A stretch of DNA of 64,000 nt, from the NCBI RefSeq assembly GCF_030167915.1, contig NZ_JARGNB010000001.1, positions 930,001 through 994,000 on the forward strand, given 5' to 3'. Position 1 is the stretch's first letter, and the number at the start of each line of letters is the position of its first letter. The notes beneath the pieces are model-generated. The model was not told where the DNA came from. It ran no database searches and saw only the letters and a list, made by a program, of their open reading frames with translations. Source of the DNA: Aquabacterium humicola. GTDB lineage: Bacteria; Pseudomonadota; Gammaproteobacteria; Burkholderiales; Burkholderiaceae_C. Shown in pieces: positions 43,514 to 55,408 of this stretch. Position numbers and translations under genes: made by a program.

Positions 43514-45274
43514 ATGACGCAATTGATCGAAGTGAAGGTCCCGGACATCGGTGACTTCAAGGATGTGGCGATCATCGAACTGATGGTCAAGCCGGGCGAG
43601 GTGATCGCCGTCGAGACCGGACTGATCATGGTCGAGTCCGACAAGGCCTCGATGGAGATCCCGTCGACGCATGCCGGCACCGTGAAGGCGCTGAAGGTCA
43701 AGCTGGGCGACAAGGTCAGCGAAGGCTCGGTGATCCTGGTGCTGGAAGCGGCGGGCGCTGCGGCTGCCGCGCCGAGCCCGGCCCCGGCGCCCGCGGCCTC
43801 CGCGCCGGCACCGGCCGCAACCCGGCCCGCGCCCAGCGCCGGCAGCTACGCCGGCAAGGCCGACGTCGAGTGCGAGATGCTGGTGCTCGGCGCGGGCCCC
43901 GGCGGGTATTCGGCCGCCTTCCGCAGTGCCGACCTCGGCATGAAGACCGTGCTGGTTGAACGTTATGCCACGCTCGGCGGCGTCTGCCTGAACGTCGGCT
44001 GCATCCCGTCGAAGGCGCTGCTGCACACGGCAGCGGTGATGGACGAGGTCAAGTCGCTCGGCCACCACGGCATCAAATACGCGGCGCCCGAGGTCGACAT
44101 CGACGCGCTGCGCGGCTTCAAGGACGGCGTGGTCAAGAAGCTCACCGGCGGCCTGGCCGGCATGGCCAAGGCACGCAAGGTGGAGGTGCTCACGGGCGTC
44201 GGCAGCTTCGTCGATCCGCACCACCTCGAGGTGCTGGCGGCCGACGGCAGCAGGCGCATCGTGAAGTTCGCCAAGGCCATCATCGCCGCCGGTTCGCAGG
44301 CGGTGAAGCTGCCCTTCATGCCCGACGACGAACGCGTCGTCGACTCCACCGGCGCGCTGCTGCTCAAGGGCATCCCGAAGCGTTTGCTGGTGGTCGGCGG
44401 CGGCATCATCGGCCTGGAGATGGCCACCGTCTACTCGACGCTGGGCACGCGCGTCGACGTGGTCGAGATGCTCGACGGCCTGATGCAAGGCGCCGACCGC
44501 GACCTGGTGAAGGTGTGGGAGAAGCTGAACGCGCCGCGCTTCGACAAGGTGATGTTGAAGACGAAGACGGTCGGCGCGAAGGCGACGAAGTTCGGCATCG
44601 AGGTCAGCTTCGAGGGTGAGCAGGCGCCGAAGGAGCCGCAGTTCTACGACCTGGTGCTGGTGGCCGTCGGCCGCAGCCCCAACGGCAGGAAGATCGCCGC
44701 CGACAAGGCGGGCGTGCTCGTCACCGAGCGCGGCTTCATCGAGGTCGACCGGCAGATGCGCACCAACGTGCCGCACATCTTCGCCATCGGCGACATCGTC
44801 GGCCAGCCGATGCTGGCGCACAAGGCGGTGCACGAGGCGCACGTGGCGGCTGAAGCGGCGCATGGTGAGGCGGCCTTCTTCGACGCACGACAGATCCCCT
44901 CGGTGGCCTACACCGACCCCGAGGTGGCCTGGGCCGGCAAGACCGAGGAGCAGTGCAAGGCCGAAGGCCTGAAGGTCGGCAAGGCGGTGTTCCCATGGGC
45001 TGCGTCGGGGCGCGCCATCGCCAACGGCCGCGACGAAGGCTTCACCAAGCTGCTGTTCGACGAGGCCACGCAGCGCATCGTCGGCGGCGGCATCGTCGGC
45101 ACGCACGCCGGCGACCTGATCGGCGAGGTCTGCCTGGCCATCGAGATGGGTTGCGAGCCGGCCGACATCGGCAAGACCATCCACCCGCATCCGACGCTGG
45201 GTGAATCGATCGGCATGGCCGCCGAGGTCTTCGCCGGCCACTGCACCGACCTGCCGCCGCAGAAGAAGAAGTGA
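43514..45274 (+). CDS. lpdA: dihydrolipoamide dehydrogenase (PDH E3) with N-terminal lipoyl domain
   Basis: 586 residues. A lipoyl domain (residues ~4-77, Lys in ESDKASMEIP) and an Ala/Pro linker precede the E3 core, an arrangement common in betaproteobacterial PDH E3. The FAD motif GAGPGGYSAAFRSADLG, redox disulfide GGVCLNVGCIPSK, NAD motif VVGGGIIGLEMATVY and the C-terminal active-site HPHPTLGES (His and Glu) are all present. It re-oxidises dihydrolipoamide with NAD+. It is 18 bp after aceF in the same operon, and the hydrolase gene starts 11 bp after its stop. Confidence 0.97.
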   Translation: MTQLIEVKVPDIGDFKDVAIIELMVKPGEVIAVETGLIMVESDKASMEIPSTHAGTVKALKVKLGDKVSEGSVILVLEAAGAAAAAPSPAPAPAASAPAPAATRPAPSAGSYAGKADVECEMLVLGAGPGGYSAAFRSADLGMKTVLVERYATLGGVCLNVGCIPSKALLHTAAVMDEVKSLGHHGIKYAAPEVDIDALRGFKDGVVKKLTGGLAGMAKARKVEVLTGVGSFVDPHHLEVLAADGSRRIVKFAKAIIAAGSQAVKLPFMPDDERVVDSTGALLLKGIPKRLLVVGGGIIGLEMATVYSTLGTRVDVVEMLDGLMQGADRDLVKVWEKLNAPRFDKVMLKTKTVGAKATKFGIEVSFEGEQAPKEPQFYDLVLVAVGRSPNGRKIAADKAGVLVTERGFIEVDRQMRTNVPHIFAIGDIVGQPMLAHKAVHEAHVAAEAAHGEAAFFDARQIPSVAYTDPEVAWAGKTEEQCKAEGLKVGKAVFPWAASGRAIANGRDEGFTKLLFDEATQRIVGGGIVGTHAGDLIGEVCLAIEMGCEPADIGKTIHPHPTLGESIGMAAEVFAGHCTDLPPQKKK

Positions 45275-45285
45275 GGCGCCGCAGC

Positions 45286-46101
45286 ATGGCACTCAACCTG
45301 GCCTTCGAGACGGTGGGCAGCGGCCCGCCGGTGCTGGTGCTGCACGGCCTGTTCGGCTCCGGCGCCAACTGGCGCAGCGTCGCGCGGCACCTGGCGATCA
45401 CGCACACGGTGCACAGCGTGGACCTGCGCAACCATGGCTCGTCGCCGTGGGCCGACACGATGGGCTACGGCGAGATGGCCGACGACGTGCTGCAGCTGAT
45501 GGATCGCCTGGACCTGCGGGCGCCGACGGTGATCGGCCACAGCATGGGCGGCAAGGTGGCGATGGCGCTGGCGCTGCGGCAGCCGCAGCGCATCGGCGGC
45601 CTGGTGGTCGTCGACATCGCGCCGGTGTCGTATGCCGACACGCTGACGCCGTTCGCGCAGGCGATGAGCGCGGCCGACGTGATGGCCACAGCCAGCCTCG
45701 CCGAAGTGCAGCGGCGGCTGCAGCAGGCCGTGCCCGATCCCGGCGTCGTGCCCTTCCTGATGCAGAACCTGGTGCGCCACAACGACCACTTCGACTGGCG
45801 CATCAACCTGGTCGGCATCTGCGCCGCGATGCCGCAGCTGTGCGGCTTCCCGGCGGAGCTGCTGGGCGCCCGTTTCGAGCGGCCGGTGACGGTGATCGCC
45901 GGCGAGCGCTCCGACTACGTGCAAGCGCGCGACGGCGCGGCCTTCGCGCCGACGATGTTCCCGCGGGCGCAGCTCGACGTGGTCGCCGGCGCCGGCCACT
46001 GGGTGCACGCCGACCAGCCCGCGGCATTCGTGGTCAGCGTGAAACAGGCCCTCAAGCGATCGGCGTCGGTGCGGCGCGCGCCGGCGGCCAGCACCACCTG
46101 A
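45286..46101 (+). CDS. alpha/beta hydrolase, YbfF-like
   Basis: 271 residues from the ATG at 45286. Compact fold: LVLHGLFGSGANWRSVA, VDLRNHGSS, nucleophile elbow GHSMGGKVAMALAL (Ser ~83), and a C-terminal AGAGHWVHAD with the catalytic His. This is the YbfF/acyl-CoA thioesterase-like esterase group. Its presence inside a PDH operon could indicate removal of stalled acyl-CoA or esters, but this is speculative. It is translated between lpdA and maeB (gaps 11 and 31 bp). Confidence 0.85.
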   Translation: MALNLAFETVGSGPPVLVLHGLFGSGANWRSVARHLAITHTVHSVDLRNHGSSPWADTMGYGEMADDVLQLMDRLDLRAPTVIGHSMGGKVAMALALRQPQRIGGLVVVDIAPVSYADTLTPFAQAMSAADVMATASLAEVQRRLQQAVPDPGVVPFLMQNLVRHNDHFDWRINLVGICAAMPQLCGFPAELLGARFERPVTVIAGERSDYVQARDGAAFAPTMFPRAQLDVVAGAGHWVHADQPAAFVVSVKQALKRSASVRRAPAASTT

Positions 46102-46132
46102 ACACACCAGCGCACAAGACAAGGAGACCGAC

Positions 46133-48430
<2,298 letters not shown>

Positions 48431-48439
48431 AGGCCCGTG

Positions 48440-49381
48440 ATGAGCGACCTCACCAACGCCACCGCGCAACGCGGTGCGGCGAAGACTGCGCGCATCCCGA
48501 TCAAGGTCGAGGTGGCGCCCGCCTTGCCCAAGCCCGGCTGGATCCGCGTGCCGCTGCCGCAGGCCGAGCGCTTCCGCGCCGTCAAGCAGCTGCTGCGCGA
48601 GGGCGGCCTGCACACGGTGTGCGAAGAAGCCTCGTGCCCGAACATCGGCGAGTGCTTCGGCAAGGGCACGGCGACCTTCATGATCCTGGGCGACCTGTGC
48701 ACGCGGCGCTGCCCGTTCTGCGACGTGGCGCACGGCCGGCCGCAGCCGCCTGATCCGCTGGAGCCGCAGCACCTGGCCGACACGGTGGCGCGCCTGAGCC
48801 TGAAGTACGTCGTCATCACCAGTGTCGACCGCGACGACCTGCGCGACGGCGGCGCGGCGCATTTCGCGGCCTGCATCCGCGCGCTGCGGCAGCAGTCGCC
48901 GGGCACGCGCATCGAGGTGCTGACGCCGGACTTCCGCGGCCGCGCGACGATCGCGCTGGACATCCTGGCGGCCGATCCGCCGGACGTGATGAACCACAAC
49001 CTCGAGACCGTGCCGCGGCTGTACGCACAGGCGCGGCCGGGTGCGCTGTACGGCCATTCGCTGCAACTGCTGCAGTCCTTCAAGCAGCGTTGCCCTCACG
49101 TGCCGACCAAGTCCGGGCTGATGCTGGGCCTGGGCGAGACCGACGACGAGGTGATCGAGGTGCTGCAGGACCTGCGCCTGCACGACGTCGACATGCTGAC
49201 CGTCGGCCAGTACCTGCAGCCGCGGCCGGGCAACCTGAGCGTGCAGCGCTACGTCGCGCCGCCGGTGTTCGAAGCCCTCGCCGAGAAGGCGCGGGCCATG
49301 GGATTCGCGCATGCGGCCTGCGGGCCGCTGGTGCGCTCGAGCTACCACGCCGACAGCCAGGCCCACGCGGCCGGCCTCTGA
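48440..49381 (+). CDS. lipA: lipoyl synthase
   Basis: 313 residues from the ATG at 48440 (a GTG lies one codon earlier). Two iron-sulfur motifs are visible: the auxiliary cluster [12 protein letters not shown] (CX4CX5C) and the radical-SAM CTRRCPFC (CX3CX2C), plus the C-terminal RSSYHAD serine-ligand motif. It inserts two sulfurs into octanoyl groups to make lipoyl arms on E2 and the lipoyl domain of LpdA. No lipB is adjacent. Placement inside the PDH operon, 9 bp after maeB, couples cofactor supply to demand. Confidence 0.96.
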   Translation: MSDLTNATAQRGAAKTARIPIKVEVAPALPKPGWIRVPLPQAERFRAVKQLLREGGLHTVCEEASCPNIGECFGKGTATFMILGDLCTRRCPFCDVAHGRPQPPDPLEPQHLADTVARLSLKYVVITSVDRDDLRDGGAAHFAACIRALRQQSPGTRIEVLTPDFRGRATIALDILAADPPDVMNHNLETVPRLYAQARPGALYGHSLQLLQSFKQRCPHVPTKSGLMLGLGETDDEVIEVLQDLRLHDVDMLTVGQYLQPRPGNLSVQRYVAPPVFEALAEKARAMGFAHAACGPLVRSSYHADSQAHAAGL

Positions 49382-49420
49382 ACCCTGACATCACTGCCCA
49401 CATCGGAAGGAGAACCCGCG

Positions 49421-50764
49421 ATGGACCACGATCCGCGACCCAAGCCCTTTTACCAGTCCCTGTATTTCCAGGTGATCACGGCGATCGTCATCGGCATCCT
49501 GCTGGGCCATTTCTGGCCGCAGACCGGCGCGGCGATGAAGCCGCTGGGCGACGGCTTCATCAAGCTGATCAAGATGATCATCGCGCCGATCATCTTCTGC
49601 ACCGTGGTGGTCGGCATCGCCGGCATGGAGGACATGAAGAAGGTCGGCAAGACCGGCGGTCTTGCCCTGCTGTACTTCGAGATCGTCAGCACCGTCGCGC
49701 TGGTGGTGGGCCTGCTGATCATCAACATCGTCAAGCCCGGCGTCGGCATGAACATCGATGCCAGCTCGCTCGACACCAAGGGCATCGCCGCCTACACCGC
49801 CCCCGGCAAGATGGCCAGCACCACGGACTTCCTGCTCAACGTGATCCCGAGCACGGTGGTCGATGCCTTCGCCAAGGGCGAGATCCTGCAGGTGCTGCTG
49901 TTCGCGGTGATGTTCGGCTTCGCGCTGCACAAGTTCGGCGGCCGCGGCACGCTGGTGTTCGACTTCATCGAGAAGTTCTCGCACGTGCTGTTCGTGATCG
50001 TCGGCTACATCATGAAGGTGGCCCCGATCGGCGCGTTCGGCGCGATGGCCTTCACGATCGGCAAGTACGGCGTGGCCTCGCTGCTGCAGCTGGGCCAGCT
50101 GATGGCGACCTTCTACATCACCTGCCTGCTGTTCATCTTCGTGATCCTCGGCGGCATTGCGCGGGCGCACGGCTTCTCGATCTGGAAGTTCATCAAGTAC
50201 ATCAAGGAAGAGCTGCTGATCGTGCTGGGCACCTCGTCCAGCGAATCGGTACTGCCGCGCATGATGGCCAAGCTCGAGAACCTGGGCGCCAAGAAGTCGG
50301 TAGTCGGCCTGGTGGTGCCGACGGGGTATTCGTTCAACCTCGACGGCACCTCGATCTACCTGACGATGGCCGCCGTCTTCATCGCCCAGGCCACCAACAC
50401 GCCGATGTCGCTGACGCAGCAGCTGACGCTTCTGCTGGTGCTGCTGCTGACCTCCAAGGGCGCGGCCGGCGTGACGGGCAGCGGCTTCATCGTGCTGGCG
50501 GCCACGCTGTCGGCGGTGGGCAACGTGCCGGTGGCGGGCCTGGCGCTGATCCTCGGCATCGACCGCTTCATGTCGGAAGCGCGCGCGCTGACCAACCTGA
50601 TCGGCAACGGCGTGGCGACCGTGGTCGTCGCGAAGTGGACCAAGGACCTGGACACCAGCCGCATGCAACGGATGCTGGACCAGGAGTCCGACGCGATCGC
50701 CGAGGAGCCCGAGCAGGTGCTCGACGCGACCGAGGTCCAGATGCCCGCCCGCGCCGCGCAGTGA
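49421..50764 (+). CDS. dctA: C4-dicarboxylate:cation symporter DctA
   Basis: 447 residues; AAGGAG precedes the ATG. Eight helices plus re-entrant loops of the DAACS (glutamate-transporter-like) fold: the serine-rich [14 protein letters not shown] loop, [22 protein letters not shown] with the conserved Asn/Asp, [13 protein letters not shown], and [16 protein letters not shown]. It imports succinate, fumarate and malate with protons or Na+. No promoter or terminator is visible in the 39-bp gap after lipA, so it appears to be transcribed with the aceE operon. That is unusual, because dctA is normally monocistronic under DctD/sigma-54. Confidence 0.96.
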   Translation: MDHDPRPKPFYQSLYFQVITAIVIGILLGHFWPQTGAAMKPLGDGFIKLIKMIIAPIIFCTVVVGIAGMEDMKKVGKTGGLALLYFEIVSTVALVVGLLIINIVKPGVGMNIDASSLDTKGIAAYTAPGKMASTTDFLLNVIPSTVVDAFAKGEILQVLLFAVMFGFALHKFGGRGTLVFDFIEKFSHVLFVIVGYIMKVAPIGAFGAMAFTIGKYGVASLLQLGQLMATFYITCLLFIFVILGGIARAHGFSIWKFIKYIKEELLIVLGTSSSESVLPRMMAKLENLGAKKSVVGLVVPTGYSFNLDGTSIYLTMAAVFIAQATNTPMSLTQQLTLLLVLLLTSKGAAGVTGSGFIVLAATLSAVGNVPVAGLALILGIDRFMSEARALTNLIGNGVATVVVAKWTKDLDTSRMQRMLDQESDAIAEEPEQVLDATEVQMPARAAQ

Positions 50765-50810
50765 TGCGGCTGCCGATGCCGACGCTGCCTTCGTTGACAG
50801 GAGCCGCCGC

Positions 50811-52145
50811 ATGAACAGCAGCGCCACCAAGCACCGCATCGTCGTCGTCGGCGGCGGTGCCGGCGGCCTCGAGCTGGCCACCCGCCTGGGCGACACGCTG
50901 GGCCGGCGCGGCCGCGCCGAGGTCACGCTGATCGACAAGAACCGCACCCATGTCTGGAAGCCCAAGCTGCACGAGATCGCCGCCGGCAGCATGGACTTGA
51001 GCGCGCACGAGGTGGACTACCTGGCGCAGGCGCACTGGCATCACTTCCGCTTCCGCATCGGCGAAATGATTGCGCTGGACCGGCAGCGGCGCGAGGTGCG
51101 CGTGGCTCCCTACCGGGATGCCGAGGGGCGCGAGGTCACGCCCGATCGTGTGTTCGGTTATGACACGCTGGTGCTGGCGCTGGGCAGCCAGAGCAACGAC
51201 TTCGGCACGCCGGGCGTCGGCGAGCACGCGCTGAAGCTCGAATCGAAGGCCGATGCGCAGCGCTTCCATGCCCGCATGGTCAATGCCTGCATCCGCGCGC
51301 ATGCCCAGGGCACGCCGCTGCGGCCCGAGCAGCTGCACGTGGCCATCATCGGCGCCGGCGCCACCGGCGTGGAGCTGGCCGCCGAACTGCACCGCACGAC
51401 GCGCGAGGTGGTGGCCTACGGGCTGGACCGCGTCGATGCCGACAAGGACATCCAGGTCAACCTGATCGAAGCGGCCGACCGGGTGCTGCCGGCACTGCCG
51501 CCGCGTCTGTCGCAGGCCACCGAGGACCTGCTGCGCAAGCTGGGCGTGCAGGTGCACACGAACGCCAAGGTGGCCGCGGTGCGCTCCGATGGCGTGCAGC
51601 TGTCGGATGGGCGCGTGCTGCCGGCCGAACTGGTGGTGTGGGCCGCGGGCGTCAAGGCCGCCGACTTCCTGAAGGACATCGCCGGGCTGGAGACCAACCG
51701 CAGCAACCAGCTGCTCGTCAAGCCGAGCCTGCAGACCACGCGCGACGACGACATCTTCGTCATCGGCGACTGCGCGGCCTGCGCCTGGCCGCAGGCCAAC
51801 GGCGGCAAGGGTGGTTTCGTGCCCCCGCGCGCGCAGGCGGCGCACCAGCAGGCCACGCACGTGGCCGCGCAAATCAAGCGTCGCCTGGCCAACAAGCCCA
51901 TGAAGCCGTACCGATACCGCGACTTCGGCTCGCTGGTCTCGCTGGGCGAATTCAGCACCGTGGGCAACATGATGGGCGGGCTGATCGGTGGCAGCCTGAT
52001 GATCGAGGGCGCCTTCGCGCGGCTGATGTACGTGTCGCTCTACAAGATGCACGAGCTCGCGCTGCACGGCTTTCCGAAGATGGCGCTGGACACGCTGGCG
52101 CGCCTGATCACGCGGCGCACCGAGCCGCACGTCAAGCTGCATTGA
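50811..52145 (+). CDS. ndh: type II NADH dehydrogenase (NDH-2)
   Basis: 444 residues. An N-terminal FAD motif VVVGGGAGGLELA and a central NAD motif IIGAGATGVELAAEL mark the two-dinucleotide-binding fold; VVWAAGVKA and FVIGDCAAC close the FAD site. A C-terminal amphipathic, Met/Gly-rich segment (VGNMMGGLIGGSLMIEGAFA) serves as membrane anchor. It oxidises NADH with quinone without pumping protons. It follows dctA by 46 bp and would discharge the NADH made by PDH and downstream metabolism. It is probably the last gene of the operon, since a structured 366-bp region follows. Confidence 0.92.
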   Translation: MNSSATKHRIVVVGGGAGGLELATRLGDTLGRRGRAEVTLIDKNRTHVWKPKLHEIAAGSMDLSAHEVDYLAQAHWHHFRFRIGEMIALDRQRREVRVAPYRDAEGREVTPDRVFGYDTLVLALGSQSNDFGTPGVGEHALKLESKADAQRFHARMVNACIRAHAQGTPLRPEQLHVAIIGAGATGVELAAELHRTTREVVAYGLDRVDADKDIQVNLIEAADRVLPALPPRLSQATEDLLRKLGVQVHTNAKVAAVRSDGVQLSDGRVLPAELVVWAAGVKAADFLKDIAGLETNRSNQLLVKPSLQTTRDDDIFVIGDCAACAWPQANGGKGGFVPPRAQAAHQQATHVAAQIKRRLANKPMKPYRYRDFGSLVSLGEFSTVGNMMGGLIGGSLMIEGAFARLMYVSLYKMHELALHGFPKMALDTLARLITRRTEPHVKLH

Positions 52146-52511
52146 AGGGGGCGCCGAGATGCGACATCAGCCGCTTGAAGGATCAGGCCAGCAGGGAGCG
52201 CGTGCTGGGGTTGGGAATGCCGGCACCGAGCGCGCCAAGGCCACTGGGTGCCCGGCTCCGCTCATGTCCCCCGGGCCGTACGGCGCTGATATGCCCAGGC
52301 TGGATCCCGGCCGGCCCTCCTCCTTGACTTCGCTACGCCGGGCACCCAGCGCCCTTGGCTCTAGAGACACCGTGGCATGCGACGGCCCGGGGGACATGAG
52401 CGGAACAGAGCGCCCCGTCGGCCTGATCTTGCGCGGTGGCACGCATGCGACGGCGAACGCCCACGCTCGTTTCATGCGTCAAGTCACGCGAAGCGCAGTG
52501 GAGTAACCGAC
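52146..52511. other. structured intergenic region before phaC
   Basis: 366 bp without a convincing gene; short frames on both strands read through repeats and lack protein character. It holds a nested inverted-repeat element (52234-52404) and otherwise ordinary GC-rich sequence. The phaC promoter must lie here, yet no good -35/-10 pair was found. TTGACT at 52324 lacks a matching -10. Confidence 0.5.
52234..52404. repeat. nested inverted repeats B-A-B'-A'
   Basis: Segment A (52257-52279) and A' (52382-52404) are a perfect 23-bp inverted repeat centred on CCCCCGGGCC. Segment B (52234-52256) and B' (52337-52359) are a 21-of-23 inverted repeat containing TGGGTGCCCGGC. Order along the strand is B, A, spacer, B', A', so the B stem encloses A and the two pairings interlock (pseudoknot-like). 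It looks like a miniature mobile or REP/BIME-type element, or an RNA switch, between ndh and phaC. Confidence 0.75.
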
Positions 52512-54059
52512 ATGACCGCCCCGCCGAATCCCTTCGATCCGAGCACCTGGCTGAGTCTGTGGACCAGCGCGCTGAACCCTGCAGCGCACGCGCCCACGGA
52601 CCGCCGCTTCGCCGCCGATGCGTGGCAGAAGGACCCGCGTTTCGCACCGCTGGCCCAGGGCTACCTGCAATTGAGCAGCTGGATGAACCAGGCGCTGGCC
52701 GCCGCGCCGCTGGACGAGCGCAGCAAGGCGCAATGGGCGTTTGCGATGCGCCAGGTGGTCGATGCGATGAGCCCGGCCAATGCCCTGGCCACCAACCCCG
52801 AGGCGCTGCAGACGGCGTTGGACAGCAGCGGCGCGAGCCTGGTCGAAGGCGCGCGGCTGTTCCTGGCAGACATGAGCCGCGGCCGCATCGCGATGTCGGA
52901 CGACCAGGCCTTCGAGGTCGGCCGCAACCTGGCCACCACGCCGGGCAGCGTGGTGTTCGAGAACGCGCTGATGCAGTTGATCCAGTACGCACCGGCGACC
53001 GCGCAGGTGCATGAACGTCCGCTGCTGATCGTGCCGCCGTGCATCAACAAGTTCTACATCCTCGACCTGCAGCCCGAGAACTCCTTCGTCGCCCATGCCG
53101 TGGCGCAGGGCCACACCGTGTTCCTGGTGTCGTGGCGCAATGTCGGGCCCGAACAGGGCCAGCTGGGCTGGGACGACTACCTCGAGCAGGGCGTTCTGCA
53201 GGCCTTGACGGTAGCGGCCCGCATCAGTCGCGCAGACCGCATCAACACGCTCGGCTTCTGCATCGGCGGCACCTTGCTGGCCAGCGCGCTGGCGGTGGCC
53301 GCCGCGCGCGGCGAGCAGCCCGCGGCCAGCCTGACCTTGCTGACGACGATGCTCGACTTCTCGGACACCGGCGAGCTCGGCCTGATGGTCGACGAGGGGC
53401 TGGTGGCCGCGCGTGAAGCCAGCATCGGCCAGGGCGGGCTGTTGCGCGGGCGTGAGCTGGCGCAGGTCTTCGCCGCGCTGCGTGCCAACGACCTGATCTG
53501 GCCCTACGTCGTCAACGGCTACCTGAAGGGCCAGGCGCCGGCGGCTTTCGACCTGCTGTTCTGGAACGGCGACGACACCAACCTGCCGGGCCCGATGTAC
53601 TGCTGGTACCTGCGCCAGACCTACCTCGAGAACAAGCTGCGCGAATCCGGCGGCACGGTGCAGTGCGGCGTGCCGGTGGACTTGTCGCTGATCGACGTAC
53701 CGGCTTTCGTCTATGCCTCGCGCGAGGACCACATCGTGCCCTGGCAGACGGCCTATGCCAGCACGCAACTGCTCGGCGGCGACACGTGCTTCGTGCTCGG
53801 CGCCAGCGGCCACATCGCCGGCGTGATCAACCCGCCGGCCAAGCGCAAGCGCCACCACTGGACCGGCGCGCTGCAGCCCGAGGCATCGGACTGGCTGGAT
53901 GGCGCGCAACAGGTCGACGGCAGCTGGTGGCCGGCCTGGATCGACTGGCTGCGCGCGCACGCCGGCGCTTTGGTCGCCGCGCCGCGCCAGGCCGGCCACC
54001 GCGATTTCCCCGTCATCGAAGCTGCCCCCGGGCGCTACGTCAAGACCGCGGCCGCCTGA
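52512..54059 (+). CDS. phaC: poly(3-hydroxyalkanoate) synthase, class I
   Basis: 515 residues from the ATG at 52512 with GGAG upstream; upstream in-frame codons lie in the repeat region. It is somewhat shorter at the N-terminus than typical class I synthases (~560-590). The alpha/beta-hydrolase core has the catalytic Cys in GFCIGGT (replacing Ser of lipases), the Asp in SREDHIVPW and the His in ASGHIAGVINPP. Earlier conserved parts are IVPPCINKFYILDLQPENS and FLVSWRNVGPEQG. It polymerises 3-hydroxyacyl-CoA, mainly 3HB-CoA, into cytoplasmic granules. It heads phaC-phaA-phaB-DUF6781. Confidence 0.95.
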   Translation: MTAPPNPFDPSTWLSLWTSALNPAAHAPTDRRFAADAWQKDPRFAPLAQGYLQLSSWMNQALAAAPLDERSKAQWAFAMRQVVDAMSPANALATNPEALQTALDSSGASLVEGARLFLADMSRGRIAMSDDQAFEVGRNLATTPGSVVFENALMQLIQYAPATAQVHERPLLIVPPCINKFYILDLQPENSFVAHAVAQGHTVFLVSWRNVGPEQGQLGWDDYLEQGVLQALTVAARISRADRINTLGFCIGGTLLASALAVAAARGEQPAASLTLLTTMLDFSDTGELGLMVDEGLVAAREASIGQGGLLRGRELAQVFAALRANDLIWPYVVNGYLKGQAPAAFDLLFWNGDDTNLPGPMYCWYLRQTYLENKLRESGGTVQCGVPVDLSLIDVPAFVYASREDHIVPWQTAYASTQLLGGDTCFVLGASGHIAGVINPPAKRKRHHWTGALQPEASDWLDGAQQVDGSWWPAWIDWLRAHAGALVAAPRQAGHRDFPVIEAAPGRYVKTAAA

Positions 54060-54097
54060 ACGCCGCTTCCAAGTTCCCAACCCCGAAGGAGAATGAC

Positions 54098-55279
54098 ATG
54101 ACCGACATCGTGATCGTCGCCGCGCAACGCACCGCGGTGGGCAAGTTCGGCGGCACGCTGGCCCGCACCGCCGCGCCGGAGCTCGGCGCGCACGTCGTCA
54201 AGGGGCTGCTCGCCAAGGCCGGCGTGCCCGCCGACGCCGTCTCCGAAGTGATCATGGGCCAGGTGCTGGCCGCGGGCTCGGGCCAGAACCCGGCGCGCCA
54301 GACGGTGATCAAAGCCGGGCTGCCGCAATCGGTGCCCGCGCTGACGATCAACAAGGTCTGCGGCTCGGGCCTGAAGGCGGTGATGCTGGCCGCGCAGGCG
54401 GTGAAGTGCGGCGACGCCGAGATCGTGGTCGCGGGCGGCCAGGAGAACATGAGCGCGTCGCCGCACGTGCTGCTGAACTCGCGCGAAGGCAACCGCATGG
54501 GCGAGTGGAAGCTGATCGATTCGATGATCACCGACGGCCTGTGGGACGTCTACAACCAGATCCACATGGGCACCACGGCCGAGAACGTGGCGAAGAAGTA
54601 CGGCATCGGCCGCGAGGCGCAGGACGCGTTGGCGCTGGCCTCACAGCAGAAGGCCGCGGCGGCACAGGACGCCGGCCGCTTCAATGACGAGATATTGCCG
54701 CTCAGCATCGCGCAGAAGAAGGGCGACCCGATCGTCTTCGCGGCCGACGAGTTCATCAACCGCAAGACCGGCGCCGACGCCCTCGCCGGCCTCCGGCCGG
54801 CCTTCGACAAGAGCGGCAGCGTGACGGCCGGCAATGCCTCGGGCCTCAACGACGGCGCGGCGGCGGTGCTGGTGATGTCGGCGCAACGCGCCGCGGCGCT
54901 GGGCCTGAAGCCGCTGGCGGTGATCCGCGGTTATGCCAGCGCCGGGCTGGACCCGTCGATCATGGGCATGGGCCCGGTGCCGGCCTCGCGCCTGTGCCTG
55001 CAGAAGGCCGGCTGGACGGCGCAGGACCTGGACCTCATGGAGATCAACGAGGCCTTCGCGGCGCAGGCCTGCGCGGTGAACCAGGAGATGGGCTGGGACA
55101 CCAGCAAGATCAACGTCAACGGCGGCGCCATCGCCATCGGCCACCCGATCGGCGCATCGGGCTGCCGCGTGCTCGTCACGCTGCTGCACGAGATGCGCCG
55201 CCGCAAGGCGAACAAGGGCCTGGCCTCGCTGTGCATCGGCGGCGGCATGGGCGTGGCGCTCGCGGTCGAGCGCGCGTGA
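54098..55279 (+). CDS. phaA: acetyl-CoA acetyltransferase (beta-ketothiolase)
   Basis: 393 residues from the ATG at 54098, preceded by GAAGGAGA. Standard thiolase: nucleophile Cys in NKVCGSGLKAV, GGQENMS, MEINEAFAAQ, the His in GGAIAIGHPIGASG and the second Cys in LCIGGGMGVAL. It condenses two acetyl-CoA to acetoacetyl-CoA, the first step of PHB synthesis. It lies 38 bp after phaC. The acetyl-CoA could be supplied by the PDH/malic-enzyme operon upstream. Confidence 0.96.
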   Translation: MTDIVIVAAQRTAVGKFGGTLARTAAPELGAHVVKGLLAKAGVPADAVSEVIMGQVLAAGSGQNPARQTVIKAGLPQSVPALTINKVCGSGLKAVMLAAQAVKCGDAEIVVAGGQENMSASPHVLLNSREGNRMGEWKLIDSMITDGLWDVYNQIHMGTTAENVAKKYGIGREAQDALALASQQKAAAAQDAGRFNDEILPLSIAQKKGDPIVFAADEFINRKTGADALAGLRPAFDKSGSVTAGNASGLNDGAAAVLVMSAQRAAALGLKPLAVIRGYASAGLDPSIMGMGPVPASRLCLQKAGWTAQDLDLMEINEAFAAQACAVNQEMGWDTSKINVNGGAIAIGHPIGASGCRVLVTLLHEMRRRKANKGLASLCIGGGMGVALAVERA

Positions 55280-55295
55280 TCACCCACCCCCGTAA

Positions 55296-55360
55296 CGGCC
55301 TTCGGCCGCCCCCCCTCAAGGGGGCAACACCAGCGGCCCGGCAGAGCCGGTTCCGCGGTG
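55296..55360. repeat. extragenic palindromic repeat, copy 2
   Basis: Three hairpins in a row: CGGCC-TTC-GGCCG (55296-55308), CCCCC-TCAA-GGGGG (55311-55324) and CCGGC-AGA-GCCGG (55338-55350). The last two match the minus-strand sequence at 4418-4456. The element fills most of the 129-bp gap between phaA and phaB and could reduce or stabilise the downstream transcript. Confidence 0.65.
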
Positions 55361-55408
55361 TTCACTTGGTTCAAGGCATCCAACTTTTCACTCGAACGGA
55401 GTAGAGCA

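Noticed and set aside
50795-50810. TTGACA-like hexamer just before ndh as an internal promoter
   Set aside because: It overlaps the ribosome site region and has no -10 at suitable spacing.
52437-52451. TGGCACG sequence resembling a -24 element upstream of phaC
   Set aside because: No TTGC at the required 10-base spacing; the downstream bases read CATGCGAC.
52159-52506. Small proteins on either strand in the ndh-phaC gap
   Set aside because: Both frames read through the inverted repeats, have no ribosome site and resemble no family.
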